From positions 1 to 64,000 of the forward strand of contig NZ_RJJT01000018.1 in assembly GCF_003938655.1 (NCBI RefSeq): 64,000 nt of DNA, in the 5' to 3' direction. This document shows, piece after piece, positions 35,253 to 43,398 of this stretch. Numbering within the stretch: position 1 is the first letter of the stretch; each line of letters opens with the position of its first letter. Under the pieces are notes generated by a model that saw only the letters and a list, made by a program, of their open reading frames with translations, was not told the DNA's origin and searched no databases. This stretch comes from Rhizobium pisi. Its GTDB lineage: Bacteria; Pseudomonadota; Alphaproteobacteria; Rhizobiales; Rhizobiaceae. A program made the translations under genes and the position numbers.

Positions 35253-35282
35253 CGCCCGGCAATGCGTCGCACATGCCGGGCG
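35253..35282 (-). terminator. Terminator after hupE
   Basis: A perfect 9-bp stem (CGCCCGGCA / TGCCGGGCG) is followed on the minus strand by TTTCC. A weaker 6-bp GC hairpin lies at 35318-35335 closer to the hupE stop. Together they would stop hupE transcripts before the cyd promoter region. Confidence 0.55.
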
Positions 35283-35339
35283 TCATGATTGGATTGTGAT
35301 GTCTCGGTGCTGTTGACGGCGGCTGGAACGCCGCCAGGG

Positions 35340-35939
35340 TCAGATCAAGCCGGCCAGGATGACGATGCCTGATAAGGCGGCAATGCCGCCGGCCGCACGC
35401 GTCACGAAGGCACCTTGCCGTTCACCGGCACGGCCGACGACATAGCCAAGAGCGAGGCCGGCGACGTGCAGCAATGCGGTGGCGATCATGAAACCGGCAG
35501 CATAGGCTGCGCCGGTCGCATTCTCCGGCATTTCGGCGCCGTGCGCATGGCCGTGAAAGATGGCGAAGAGGCCGACAACGCCGAGCGCTGCCGCAAGCGG
35601 CGCCTTGACATTGAACGCAACAACGGCGCCGAGCACGACGACGGAAAGCGCGATGCCGATTTCAACGAAGGGAACGTTGATGCCGGCAACGCCGAGGGCA
35701 CCACCGAGCGCCATTACCAGAACGAAGGTCGCCGGCACGAGCCATGTGGCGCGACCGCCGAGCTGAAATGCGAAAACGCCGACCATCACCATGGCGAGGA
35801 TATGATCGAGACCTGATATCGGATGGGCAAAACCATGGCTGAAACCCGCCGCTTCGCCGATGGCGGGATGGGCGGAGGCTGCGGCCGGGAGCGCTATGGC
35901 AGCCAAAGCAAGCAGGCCGCTCTTGAGTGCTGATTTCAT
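35340..35939 (-). CDS. hupE: HupE/UreJ-family nickel (metal) transporter
   Basis: The 199-residue membrane protein has a signal-like N-terminus, MKSALKSGLLALAAIALPAAASA, then the family motif HPAIGEAAGFSHGFAHPISGLDHILAM (shown in parts) and about six hydrophobic segments. His-rich FHGHAHGAE between helices is typical. HupE/UreJ proteins transport nickel for hydrogenase or urease. The ATG at 35939 follows GAGGGGATCG. No hydrogenase or urease gene is in this window, so the metal target here is unknown. Confidence 0.88.
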   Translation of the reverse strand: MKSALKSGLLALAAIALPAAASAHPAIGEAAGFSHGFAHPISGLDHILAMVMVGVFAFQLGGRATWLVPATFVLVMALGGALGVAGINVPFVEIGIALSVVVLGAVVAFNVKAPLAAALGVVGLFAIFHGHAHGAEMPENATGAAYAAGFMIATALLHVAGLALGYVVGRAGERQGAFVTRAAGGIAALSGIVILAGLI

Positions 35940-36074
35940 TGTTCGATCCCCTCGTGAGTTTTTCGATATGCTGCGGCGGCCGAACACCAGGCATAGTTCA
36001 AAGTCGCGCGCACAAGCTAGTTCAAGGCGTTTGCGCCGTCAACGAAAACCCTCAGAAATACCAAGGCAATTCAA

Positions 36075-36093
36075 TTGCTTATCTGATAGGCAA
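36075..36093. promoter_or_regulatory. Near-perfect inverted repeat upstream of the hydroxyacid dehydrogenase
   Basis: TTGCTTATC-T-GATAGGCAA pairs at eight of nine positions around a single central base. It lies about 135 bases upstream of the dehydrogenase start. No regulator gene is adjacent, so the protein that would bind it is unknown. Confidence 0.35.
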
Positions 36094-36225
36094 ATGCCAC
36101 TTTCGACAGCGTCGCCATATTGATATCGACGCATCGAAGGACCATTGAGCTGGAAAGCATCCCGCACAAAAGCTATCAATCGCTGAGCCGAGACGGCGCA
36201 GACCGCCGCGATGGAGGAGAGGCCC

Positions 36226-37257
36226 ATGACGAATATCAAACGGCCGCTGGCGATCAGCGCGCCCGAGCCGCGCACGCTCGATCTGATCTTCAGCGACAAG
36301 GCGCGCGCTGAACTGCATGCGAAATACGAGATCGTCGAAGCCGATCCCGACAATATCGCCGGCCTCGGCGACGATATCCTCGGCCACGCGCGCTACATCA
36401 TCGGCCAGCCGCCGCTTTCGGCGGAAACGCTCGCCAGAATGCCGGCCTTGCGCTCGATCCTCAACGTCGAAAGCAATCTTCTCAACAATATGCCTTACGA
36501 GGTGCTCTTTGAGCGCGGTATCCATGTCGTGACGACAGGCCAGGTGTTTGCCGAGCCGGTCGCCGAAATCGGCCTCGGCTTTGCGCTTGCGTTGGCGCGC
36601 GGCATCGTCGATGCGGATGTCGCTTTCCGGCAGGGCAATGAATTCTGGGGCGGGGAGGGCAATGCGAGTGCGCGCCTGATCGCCGGCTCCGAGATCGGTA
36701 TTGTCGGCTTCGGCGATCTCGGCCGGGCGCTGCGCCGGGTGCTTTCCGGTTTCAGGGCGCACATCAGGGTGTTCGATCCCTGGCTGCCGCGCTCGATCCT
36801 CGAGGAAAACGGCGTCGAGCCGGCAAGCCTGGAGGATGTACTGACGAAGAGCGATTTCATCTTCGTCGTCGCAGCCGTCACCAGCGAAAACAAGGGATTT
36901 CTCGGCACTGAGGCCTTCGCCAGCATGCGCAGGGGGGCGGCCTTCATTCTGCTCAGCCGCGCCGATGTCGTCGATTTCGATGCGTTGATGGCTGCCGTCG
37001 CGTCGGGCCATATCGTTGCGGCGAGCGACGTCTACCCTGAGGAGCCACTGCCGTCCAACCATCCGGTGCGCAGCCTGAAAGGCTTCCTCCGCTCGGCGCA
37101 CCGGGCCGGAGCGCTCGACAGCGCCTTCAAGAAGATGGGCGACATGGTGCTCGAGGATATGGACCTGATGGACCGCGGCCTGCCGCCGATGCGCTGCAAG
37201 CGGGCGGAACGCGAGACCGTTTCCCGCATGCGCTCCAAGCCGGTCGCGGTGAACTGA
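36226..37257 (+). CDS. D-2-hydroxyacid dehydrogenase family protein
   Basis: The 343-residue protein has the NAD-binding motif IGIVGFGDLGRAL and the catalytic set Arg in LLSRADVVD, Glu in DVYPEEPLP and His in SAHRAGA. GGAGGAGAGGCCC precedes the ATG at 36226, making this start better than the upstream in-frame ATG at 36211. Family members reduce 2-keto acids such as glyoxylate, hydroxypyruvate or phosphoglycerate. It stands alone between opposite-strand genes, so the substrate is open. Confidence 0.85.
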   Translation: MTNIKRPLAISAPEPRTLDLIFSDKARAELHAKYEIVEADPDNIAGLGDDILGHARYIIGQPPLSAETLARMPALRSILNVESNLLNNMPYEVLFERGIHVVTTGQVFAEPVAEIGLGFALALARGIVDADVAFRQGNEFWGGEGNASARLIAGSEIGIVGFGDLGRALRRVLSGFRAHIRVFDPWLPRSILEENGVEPASLEDVLTKSDFIFVVAAVTSENKGFLGTEAFASMRRGAAFILLSRADVVDFDALMAAVASGHIVAASDVYPEEPLPSNHPVRSLKGFLRSAHRAGALDSAFKKMGDMVLEDMDLMDRGLPPMRCKRAERETVSRMRSKPVAVN

Positions 37258-37264
37258 AACAGAT

Positions 37265-37293
37265 GGCCCAGAACCGCATGGCGGTTCTGGGCC
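37265..37293. terminator. Bidirectional terminator
   Basis: A perfect 13-bp stem (GGCCCAGAACCGC with its complement) and a three-base loop lie between the convergent dehydrogenase and Tim44-domain genes, seven bases after the dehydrogenase stop. Confidence 0.7.
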
Positions 37294-37320
37294 GGTTGAT
37301 TTACCCGATACGGGAAGGTG

Positions 37321-38325
37321 CTAGGCGGCGCGTTGCTCGGTGCCCTGGATCGCGGCGAGCTTCCAGTCGGCGCCGGGCCTGCGCACGAAAGTCCAGACCT
37401 CGGTGCTTTCGCTCGGACGGCGGTCATCTCCAGAGACGACGCGGCCGCTGTCACGTTCGACCATGGCGTCGATCGATGAATAGCGCATGGCAAGCGTCGC
37501 ATATTCCTGGCCGTCTTCGCGCCAGGCTTCGGCAATATCGCCCTGCAGCAGCTTGACGTCCGAGACGCGGTTGCGCACGCCATTGGTGGCGTTTTCGCCG
37601 AGTTCCTCGGCAAGATAGGACATTGCCTCAGGCGTCGTCAGCCGGCGCAAAGTACCATAATCCTCCGCGCCATAAGCGGTCTGTACCTTTGTCAGCAGCT
37701 CCTCGAACTGGTCGAGGTCGGCCTGCGCCAGCCCGATCTCGTCGCTCGGGCGGTTGACGCTCGACTGCCGGCCGAAACCCGAACCGATCGCCGGGATCTG
37801 GAAGGATGAATTGCTCGCGGGCGACATGTTGTAGGACTGCCCGTAGGAGCGGCCCTGGCCGCCAACGCCGTAGGAAGGCTGGCGGCGGCTGGCGAAATAC
37901 CGCATGGCAAGCATGATGGCGCCGCCGATCAGGGCGATCTGCAGCAGCATGCCGAGGAAGCCGAAGCCGCCGCCAAAACCATGACCGAGCAGCATGCCGA
38001 GAAGGCCGCCGGCGATCAGGCCGCCGATCATCGAACGGCCGAAGCCGCCGAAGAGGCCGGGACGCTGGGCATAGCCGGGCTGCTGCGCGTTATAGGGTGC
38101 GGTTGTCTGCGGGCGCGGCGTCATCGAGCGTTCGATCGGGGCTACCGGGGCAGGTGCCGTGCTGGTGACCGGAGGCGCGCTGAAAGTACGCGTGCCGCGG
38201 CTTCCGAATCCACCGAAGCTGCCGGCGCGGCGCGCATCGGCATCGCTGATGGTGGCAAAAACGGTAGCGCTCGTCAGTACGGCTATCGCCGCAATCTTGG
38301 CAAAACGCGAAACGGCACTCGGCAT
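37321..38325 (-). CDS. Tim44-domain membrane protein
   Basis: The 334-residue protein has an N-terminal signal or anchor (FAKIAAIAVLTSATVFATI), a Pro/Gln/Gly-rich linker, a glycine-rich membrane segment (GGLIAGGLLGMLLGHGFGGG) and a C-terminal Tim44/NTF2-like domain (LTKVQTAYGAEDYGTLRRL through EVWTFVRRPGADWKLAAIQG). Bacterial members are inner-membrane proteins of unclear role, thought to assist protein assembly. CAGGAGATCAGGA precedes the ATG at 38325. Length is usual for rhizobial homologues. Confidence 0.88.
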   Translation of the reverse strand: MPSAVSRFAKIAAIAVLTSATVFATISDADARRAGSFGGFGSRGTRTFSAPPVTSTAPAPVAPIERSMTPRPQTTAPYNAQQPGYAQRPGLFGGFGRSMIGGLIAGGLLGMLLGHGFGGGFGFLGMLLQIALIGGAIMLAMRYFASRRQPSYGVGGQGRSYGQSYNMSPASNSSFQIPAIGSGFGRQSSVNRPSDEIGLAQADLDQFEELLTKVQTAYGAEDYGTLRRLTTPEAMSYLAEELGENATNGVRNRVSDVKLLQGDIAEAWREDGQEYATLAMRYSSIDAMVERDSGRVVSGDDRRPSESTEVWTFVRRPGADWKLAAIQGTEQRAA

Positions 38326-38409
38326 TCCTGATCTCCTGTCATGCGCAATCACGGCATGTCGAGATCCAATATAGGTACTCTTTCCGCCATGTGAAGCTCT
38401 CCGGCCCCT

Positions 38410-38868
38410 TTACTGACAGACGTCGACCCAGCTGGCGCCTGTCAGTTGGGCCAGCCGTCCGGTGGCGATACGCACGGCCGAATTCGTCGAACCGGCCGCC
38501 GGCACGACCTCATCGAAGCGTTTGAGCGAGATATCGCAATAGACGGGCAACGGCGCGGGCAGGCCGAACGGGCAGACGCCGCCGACCGGATGGCTCGTGA
38601 CAGCCACGACTTCCTCCGCATCGAGCATGCGCCCCTTGCCGCCGAACGTATCCTTGAACTTGCGGTTGTCGAGCCGCGCCGTGCCGCATGCAACGACCAG
38701 CATCGTCTGATCGCCGACGCGCAGACAAATCGTCTTGGCGATCTGGGCGGGCTCGACGCCATGCGCTTCGGCGGCAAGCGCCACCGTCGAGGAGCTCGCG
38801 GCGGTTTCGATGATTTCGATATCGGGTGCGTGGGTGCTGAGGAAGGCGCGGACGGATTGAAGGCTCAT
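38410..38868 (-). CDS. YbaK/EbsC-type aminoacyl-tRNA editing domain protein
   Basis: The 152-residue protein has the YbaK core: AEAHGVEPAQIAKTICLRVG, ARLDNRKFKDTFGG and the substrate loop HPVGGVCPFGLP. YbaK-like proteins deacylate mischarged tRNA, notably Cys-tRNA(Pro). The ATG at 38868 is chosen over a TTG at 38883. It is separated from the Tim44-domain gene by 84 bases and may have its own promoter. Confidence 0.87.
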   Translation of the reverse strand: MSLQSVRAFLSTHAPDIEIIETAASSSTVALAAEAHGVEPAQIAKTICLRVGDQTMLVVACGTARLDNRKFKDTFGGKGRMLDAEEVVAVTSHPVGGVCPFGLPAPLPVYCDISLKRFDEVVPAAGSTNSAVRIATGRLAQLTGASWVDVCQ

Positions 38869-39658
38869 GAGATGAACGCGCAAAAACGATGATCGGAGGA
38901 TGGATGATGCGATGGATACGGAAATCCAAGTTTAACTCAGTAACTTAAAGTTCCAGATATTTCAATCAAAGCATGGCTCGGTCGCTTAGCGATGGTGGGT
39001 TTGGATTCCATCTGAAAGAGGGATCCCGTGGCCGATGCAGAGATCGTAATGGCATGACCGGAGATCATCTGCCTTCATGGCGGAGCCGGCCGGGATGGTC
39101 TTGCCTTGAAGCCACCCCGGCCGGATATTCCCCCAATATGAGCGACGACGCCGATCTATTCATCGGACAAAGCGAGGTCGCACCGCAGCCACGATGGAAA
39201 GGCGTCGAAGCTGTTCACCATGCGACGTCGTTTCCACCGGGCAATGATGATTGCGAGGAGAATTTCTCGAAAGCTAAATCGCGAGCAAAGCTCGCTCATG
39301 GATGTCGCCAGGCTCTCGCCGGGGTGCTGATTGTTCATGATCAATCGCGGTCAGAATTCTGAACCGCCCTTCTTTCAAACCTGAAGAGCGCAGCGCCATG
39401 TCGCGCGGACGTCGCCGTGCGCAGAGGCTGCGTGCGAAACGCGTGCCGTCTTCGGATGGTGAAGCTTGAAAGGTCTCGGATATGATCGAGGGTAGGGAGC
39501 TTCGGAAGCCTATGCCAAAGAGGCGTTGGACGAAGAAATATCTGTCATTGCACGCCTCCATTGTTGGTTTGTTCCTGCACTACCAATAGCTGATTGGGAA
39601 AACGGAGGCAAGGGGCACCTCATTCAGGCCTTCAGATTGCCATCAGCTGCATCGGCAA
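38869..39658. other. Long intergenic region
   Basis: About 790 bases without a clear protein gene. It holds the small minus-strand frame at 39156-39338 and short frames on both strands that lack ribosome sites and family resemblance. G+C falls in the last 120 bases, before the promoter at 39659. No tRNA, terminator or clear repeat was found. Confidence 0.4.
39156..39338 (-). CDS. Possible DUF1127-like small protein
   Basis: The 60-residue frame starts MNNQHPGESLATSMSEL and ends IARWKRRRMVNSFDAFPSWLRCDLALSDE (C-terminal part). Its spacing of WxRRR, a Leu/Phe-Asp-Ala-Phe/Leu-Pro turn and a final D-LS resembles the short DUF1127 proteins of rhizobia (RRR...LDALP....DIG). No strong ribosome site is visible. 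Family placement is tentative. Confidence 0.35.
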   Translation of the reverse strand: MNNQHPGESLATSMSELCSRFSFREILLAIIIARWKRRRMVNSFDAFPSWLRCDLALSDE

Positions 39659-39706
39659 TTGACCATGCCGAGAACATCGTCATAATAATTTTGCACACGT
39701 GCTCAA
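39659..39706 (+). promoter_or_regulatory. Sigma-70 promoter with LacI-type operator
   Basis: TTGACC (39659-39664) and CATAAT (39681-39686) are 16 bases apart. The start point would fall near 39693, inside TTGCACACGTGCTCAA (39691-39706), whose halves TTG..CAC and GTG..CAA are symmetric about a central CG as in LacI-family operators. It lies about 135 bases upstream of the binding-protein gene, and a LacI-family gene is encoded in the same operon. Confidence 0.5.
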
Positions 39707-39841
39707 TTTTGTCACTCGGTCGTTACGTTCACCCCCTAGAGCGAGATACGCCACGTTTTCGCGGGGTCTTCGGAACGGTCGTCAATACCGGTGATGACCC
39801 GCCAAGAGGCCTCACACCGCTCTTCCAGGGAGACGAAGAAG

Positions 39842-41188
39842 ATGACCATTTTGCCGACATTGAAATCCCTTACCGTCGCAGCCGCCATCCTGGCTTCGAC
39901 GTCCGCTCTTGCACTCGCCAAGGACGTTCACATCAGCGTCTGGGCCGGCGGCACCGGCCCGAACGACGTCTATCGTCTCGACGCCATCGAGATCGCCGCC
40001 CAGCAATTGCAGCGCCAAGCCGCCCTCAAGGGCGAAGACCTGAAAATCACCGTCGAGAAGAAGGCCTATTCCGGCTGGGACGACTTCAAGCAGGCGCTGA
40101 CCCTTGCCGCCGAAGCCAAGACCGCCCCGAATATCGTCGTCAGCGGCCATGAAGACATTGCGCCGTGGTCGCAGGCCGGCCTCATCGTTCCGATCGAGGA
40201 CTACGTCGATCTCGACTCCTGGCCGCTCAACGGCATCTACGAGAACCTGCTGAAGATCGCCTCCTACAACGGCACCGTCTACGGCATTCCGCAGGACGCC
40301 GAATCCCGCCCGATGTTCTTCTGGAAGCCGTATATGAAGGCGATCGGCTACAGCGATGCCGATCTGGACGCGCTGCCGCAGAGCGTTCAGGACGGCAAAT
40401 ACACCATGAAGAACCTGCTCGAAGACGCCAAGAAGATGCAGGACAAGGGCCTCGTCCAGCCGGGCTACGGCTTCTATCCGCGCACCAGCAACGGCCCTGA
40501 CTATTGGCAGTTCTACACCAGCTTCGGCGGCACGATGGAAGAAAACGGCAAGCTCGTTTTCGACAAGGCCGCCATGACCCGCACCTATCAGTTCTTCGCC
40601 GACGCCGTTAAGGCAGGTGTCACCAAGAAGAACCATATCGGCATGCCGGGCGATCAGTGGTGGAAGGAAGTCGCCACCGGCAAGGCCGGCATCTGGGACG
40701 GCGGCACCTGGCACTATGCCCGCCTCGTCAACCAGGAAGGTCTCAAGGACTTCTTCGGCAACGTGATCTTCACGCTGATCCCGGCCGGCGAAGGCGGCAA
40801 GGCCAACACGCTGACCCACCCGCTCGTCTACCTCCTGACCGCCGGTCACGACAAGGAGGATACCGATATCGCCGCCCAGCTGATCACGATCGCCTCCGAG
40901 CCGCGCATCAACGCGCTGCATGCGGTCAAATCCGCCCATCTCGGCATTTCCGAGGCGGAAGCGGAAGTCGATTTCTACTCGGCCGACCGCTGGACCCGCG
41001 AAGCCACCGAACGCCTGCTGCCGCATGCCAGTGCGATGCCGAACAATTCCGATTTCGGCACCTATTGGAACATCATGTGGAAGAACCTCCAGTCATCCTG
41101 GACCGGTGACAAGACCGTCGACGCCGCCATCGGCGATGCCGAGAGCGAGCTGAAGAGCACGCTCGGCGACAAGATCGTCATCCGTTAA
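39842..41188 (+). CDS. ABC transporter substrate-binding protein (family 1, Ugp-like)
   Basis: The 448-residue protein has a signal peptide (MTILPTLKSLTVAAAILAS, cleavage near ALALA-K) and a mature family-1 binding fold: VHISVWAGGTGPNDVYRLDA, GIPQDAESRPMFFWKPYMKA and IGMPGDQWWKEVATGKAGI. The ATG at 39842 has GGGAGACGAAG upstream; in-frame codons before it are leader. It begins an operon of binding protein, two permeases, ATPase, GDPD, LacI and inositol-phosphatase-type genes. That context suggests a glycerophosphodiester or sugar-phosphate ligand. Confidence 0.9.
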   Translation: MTILPTLKSLTVAAAILASTSALALAKDVHISVWAGGTGPNDVYRLDAIEIAAQQLQRQAALKGEDLKITVEKKAYSGWDDFKQALTLAAEAKTAPNIVVSGHEDIAPWSQAGLIVPIEDYVDLDSWPLNGIYENLLKIASYNGTVYGIPQDAESRPMFFWKPYMKAIGYSDADLDALPQSVQDGKYTMKNLLEDAKKMQDKGLVQPGYGFYPRTSNGPDYWQFYTSFGGTMEENGKLVFDKAAMTRTYQFFADAVKAGVTKKNHIGMPGDQWWKEVATGKAGIWDGGTWHYARLVNQEGLKDFFGNVIFTLIPAGEGGKANTLTHPLVYLLTAGHDKEDTDIAAQLITIASEPRINALHAVKSAHLGISEAEAEVDFYSADRWTREATERLLPHASAMPNNSDFGTYWNIMWKNLQSSWTGDKTVDAAIGDAESELKSTLGDKIVIR

Positions 41189-41203
41189 GATCGAAGCACT
41201 TTT

Positions 41204-41230
41204 CCGGGCGGCGGCAATCCCGCTGCCCGG
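41204..41230 (+). other. Stem-loop after the binding-protein gene
   Basis: CCGGGC pairs with GCCCGG, with an inner GCGG/CCGC helix across single-base bulges, 16 bases after the binding-protein stop. It is the same arrangement as in other ABC operons here. Confidence 0.5.
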
Positions 41231-41251
41231 TCGGTCCGCGAGGAGGCTTCC

Positions 41252-42553
41252 ATGAAATCGTCCAGAGCGCTCGGACTGGTGATGATCGCGCCTGCCGCGA
41301 TCATGATCATTCTCTTCTTTCTGCTGCCGGTCGTTCTGACGGCGGTCTTCTCGATGACCAGCATGACGACGGCGACCGGCATATCAGGCGGGGTCTACCA
41401 GATCGCCCCTAATTCGCTGATCACGCTGAAATCGGTGATGCCCGACATCGCCGCCGAATTGGCCGAACCGCGCTATGCGATCGACGAGACCGGCCTCAAG
41501 GCCGTCGAGGGCCTTGGGCTGGCGCCTGGCATCGCTGGGGAATTGCGCGCCAAACACAATGGCGAGGTCTTTCCGACGCGCCGCGATGCCGAGCGCATGA
41601 TCAAGGATCTTGCCGAACGGCCTTCGACACGCGACGTCAAGCAGATTTCCGAACAGTTCAACCGCTCCGTTGTCAACACGCGCTTCGACAGCAAGGAACA
41701 GCTCTTTTCCGCTCTCGATACGCTGGGCCTCAAGCTGACGCCGGAACAGAAGGAAACAGTCGCCAAGGCCACCTATACCGGCTGGACCTGGACAACAGAC
41801 AATTTCTCGCGCATCGCCACCTCGCCCGACATGGCGCGCGTGCTATTGAATACCGCGCTCTATGTCGCACTGGTGTTGACGCTCTTCAATGTAGGCTATG
41901 CGCTGCTGCTTGCGATCTGGACGCATTACATGCCGCCGGCGCCAGCCTCGATCTTCCGCGGCATCTGGCTCCTGCCGCGCATTACGCCCGTCGTCATCTA
42001 CGTCATGCTGTGGAAGTGGCTTGCCTGGGATACCGGCTTTATTTCGATCCTGATGGGCAAGTTCGGCTATCCCCCGAAGAACTACCTGCTCGACACCGCC
42101 TATCATGCCTGGTTCTTCGTCGTGCTGATCAACGGCTTCATCGGCGCCTCGATGGGCATGCTGGTCTTCTCCTCGGCGATGAAGGCCATTCCGAAGAGCC
42201 AGTTCTATGCGAGCGAAGTCGACGGCGCCTCGCGCTGGCAGCAGATCCGCTACATCATCCTGCCGCAGATGCGTTGGCCGATCCTCTTCGTCACCTGCTA
42301 TCAGACGCTGTCGCTGCTCGCCTCCTTCAATGAAATCCTGCTCGCCACCAATGGCGGACCGGGCAACGCGACCGAAGTCTGGGCGCTCGCCGCCTATCAC
42401 ACAGCGCTCAGGAATTACGCCGGCAATCTCGAATACGGGCTGGGTGCCGCCATGGCGCTCGTGCTCGTCGTCATCGGCGTGGCGCTGTCGCTCCTCTATC
42501 TGCGCGTCTTCAACTACGGCACGCTTGTCGCCAAGCCCCTGATCGAGGATTGA
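41252..42553 (+). CDS. ABC transporter permease with large extracytoplasmic insertion
   Basis: The 433-residue MalF-type permease is about 130 residues longer than usual. After the first membrane helix (GLVMIAPAAIMIILFFLLPVV) comes a soluble insertion of about 130 residues with a helix-rich pattern (AELAEPRYAIDETGLKAVEG, FPTRRDAERMIKDLAERP). The five remaining helices and coupling loop SQFYASEVDGASRWQQIRYIILPQ follow. The insertion resembles in position the periplasmic P2 loop of MalF and may dock the binding protein. It overlaps the next permease start region by tight spacing. Confidence 0.88.
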   Translation: MKSSRALGLVMIAPAAIMIILFFLLPVVLTAVFSMTSMTTATGISGGVYQIAPNSLITLKSVMPDIAAELAEPRYAIDETGLKAVEGLGLAPGIAGELRAKHNGEVFPTRRDAERMIKDLAERPSTRDVKQISEQFNRSVVNTRFDSKEQLFSALDTLGLKLTPEQKETVAKATYTGWTWTTDNFSRIATSPDMARVLLNTALYVALVLTLFNVGYALLLAIWTHYMPPAPASIFRGIWLLPRITPVVIYVMLWKWLAWDTGFISILMGKFGYPPKNYLLDTAYHAWFFVVLINGFIGASMGMLVFSSAMKAIPKSQFYASEVDGASRWQQIRYIILPQMRWPILFVTCYQTLSLLASFNEILLATNGGPGNATEVWALAAYHTALRNYAGNLEYGLGAAMALVLVVIGVALSLLYLRVFNYGTLVAKPLIED

Positions 42554-42555
42554 CC

Positions 42556-43398
42556 ATGGCCGAACGATCGCAGCCTTCGGCAAATTACAGCAGCTGGCCC
42601 GTTATGACGGCGCTCACCATCGTTAGCCTCCCGCTGCTCCTGATGTATGTCTATCTCTTCCTCGACACCGTGACCGTGAAGCAGCCGGAGGCCTTGCTGC
42701 CCTCCGGCCTGACGCTCCAGCACTGGCGCTTCCTGTGGCAGACGACGGCGGGCAAGGCGAACATCTGGCAGGTGACGGTGAACACGCTGCTGTTTTCGGC
42801 CTGCACCACCAGTCTCGTGCTCATCATCTCGTCGATGGCGGGCTACGTTCTCTCGCGATTGAACGTGCCGGCGCGCGGCTTCTTCCTCGCCGGCGTCATG
42901 GTGCTGCATGCATTCCCGTCGGTGACGCTGATCATCGCCATCTTCATCGTGCTGCAGATGGTCGGCCTCTACAATTCGCTGATCGGCGTCATCCTGGTAA
43001 AGGCGGCGATCGACCTGCCTCTCGGCATCTGGCTGATGAAGGGCTTCTACGACACCGTGCCCTGGGAAATCGAAATGGCCGGTGTCGTCGATGGCGCCTC
43101 GCGTTTCCGGGTCTGGCGCAGCCTCGTGCTGCCGCAGGTCCAACCCGGGATCATGGCGCTCGGCCTGTTCTCCTTCCTCTCCGGCTGGGGCGAGTTCATC
43201 CTGCCGCAGGTGCTGGCGCCCGGTAATGAGGTGCAGGTGCTTTCGGTCTATCTCGCGGGCTTCCTCGCCGACGACAACAATTACGATTTCAACATGTTCA
43301 AGGCGGTCGGCCTCTTCTACCTCGTTCCGGTGCTGATCGCTTACGCGCTCTTCAACAAATACCTCATGAACATCTATGGCGGCGGGAACAAAGGCTGA
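42556..43398 (+). CDS. ABC transporter permease
   Basis: The 280-residue MalG-type permease has six hydrophobic segments (TALTIVSLPLLLMYVYLFLDT first) and the coupling loop IEMAGVVDGASRFRVWRSLVLPQ. The ATG at 42556 is two bases after the preceding permease stop; an in-frame TTG at 42550 is less likely. The stop shares a base with the ATPase start at 43398. Confidence 0.9.
   Translation: MAERSQPSANYSSWPVMTALTIVSLPLLLMYVYLFLDTVTVKQPEALLPSGLTLQHWRFLWQTTAGKANIWQVTVNTLLFSACTTSLVLIISSMAGYVLSRLNVPARGFFLAGVMVLHAFPSVTLIIAIFIVLQMVGLYNSLIGVILVKAAIDLPLGIWLMKGFYDTVPWEIEMAGVVDGASRFRVWRSLVLPQVQPGIMALGLFSFLSGWGEFILPQVLAPGNEVQVLSVYLAGFLADDNNYDFNMFKAVGLFYLVPVLIAYALFNKYLMNIYGGGNKG

Noticed and set aside
39274..39561. 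A 95-codon minus-strand frame in the long gap
   Set aside because: No ribosome site or family pattern, and it overlaps the better small frame at 39156-39338.
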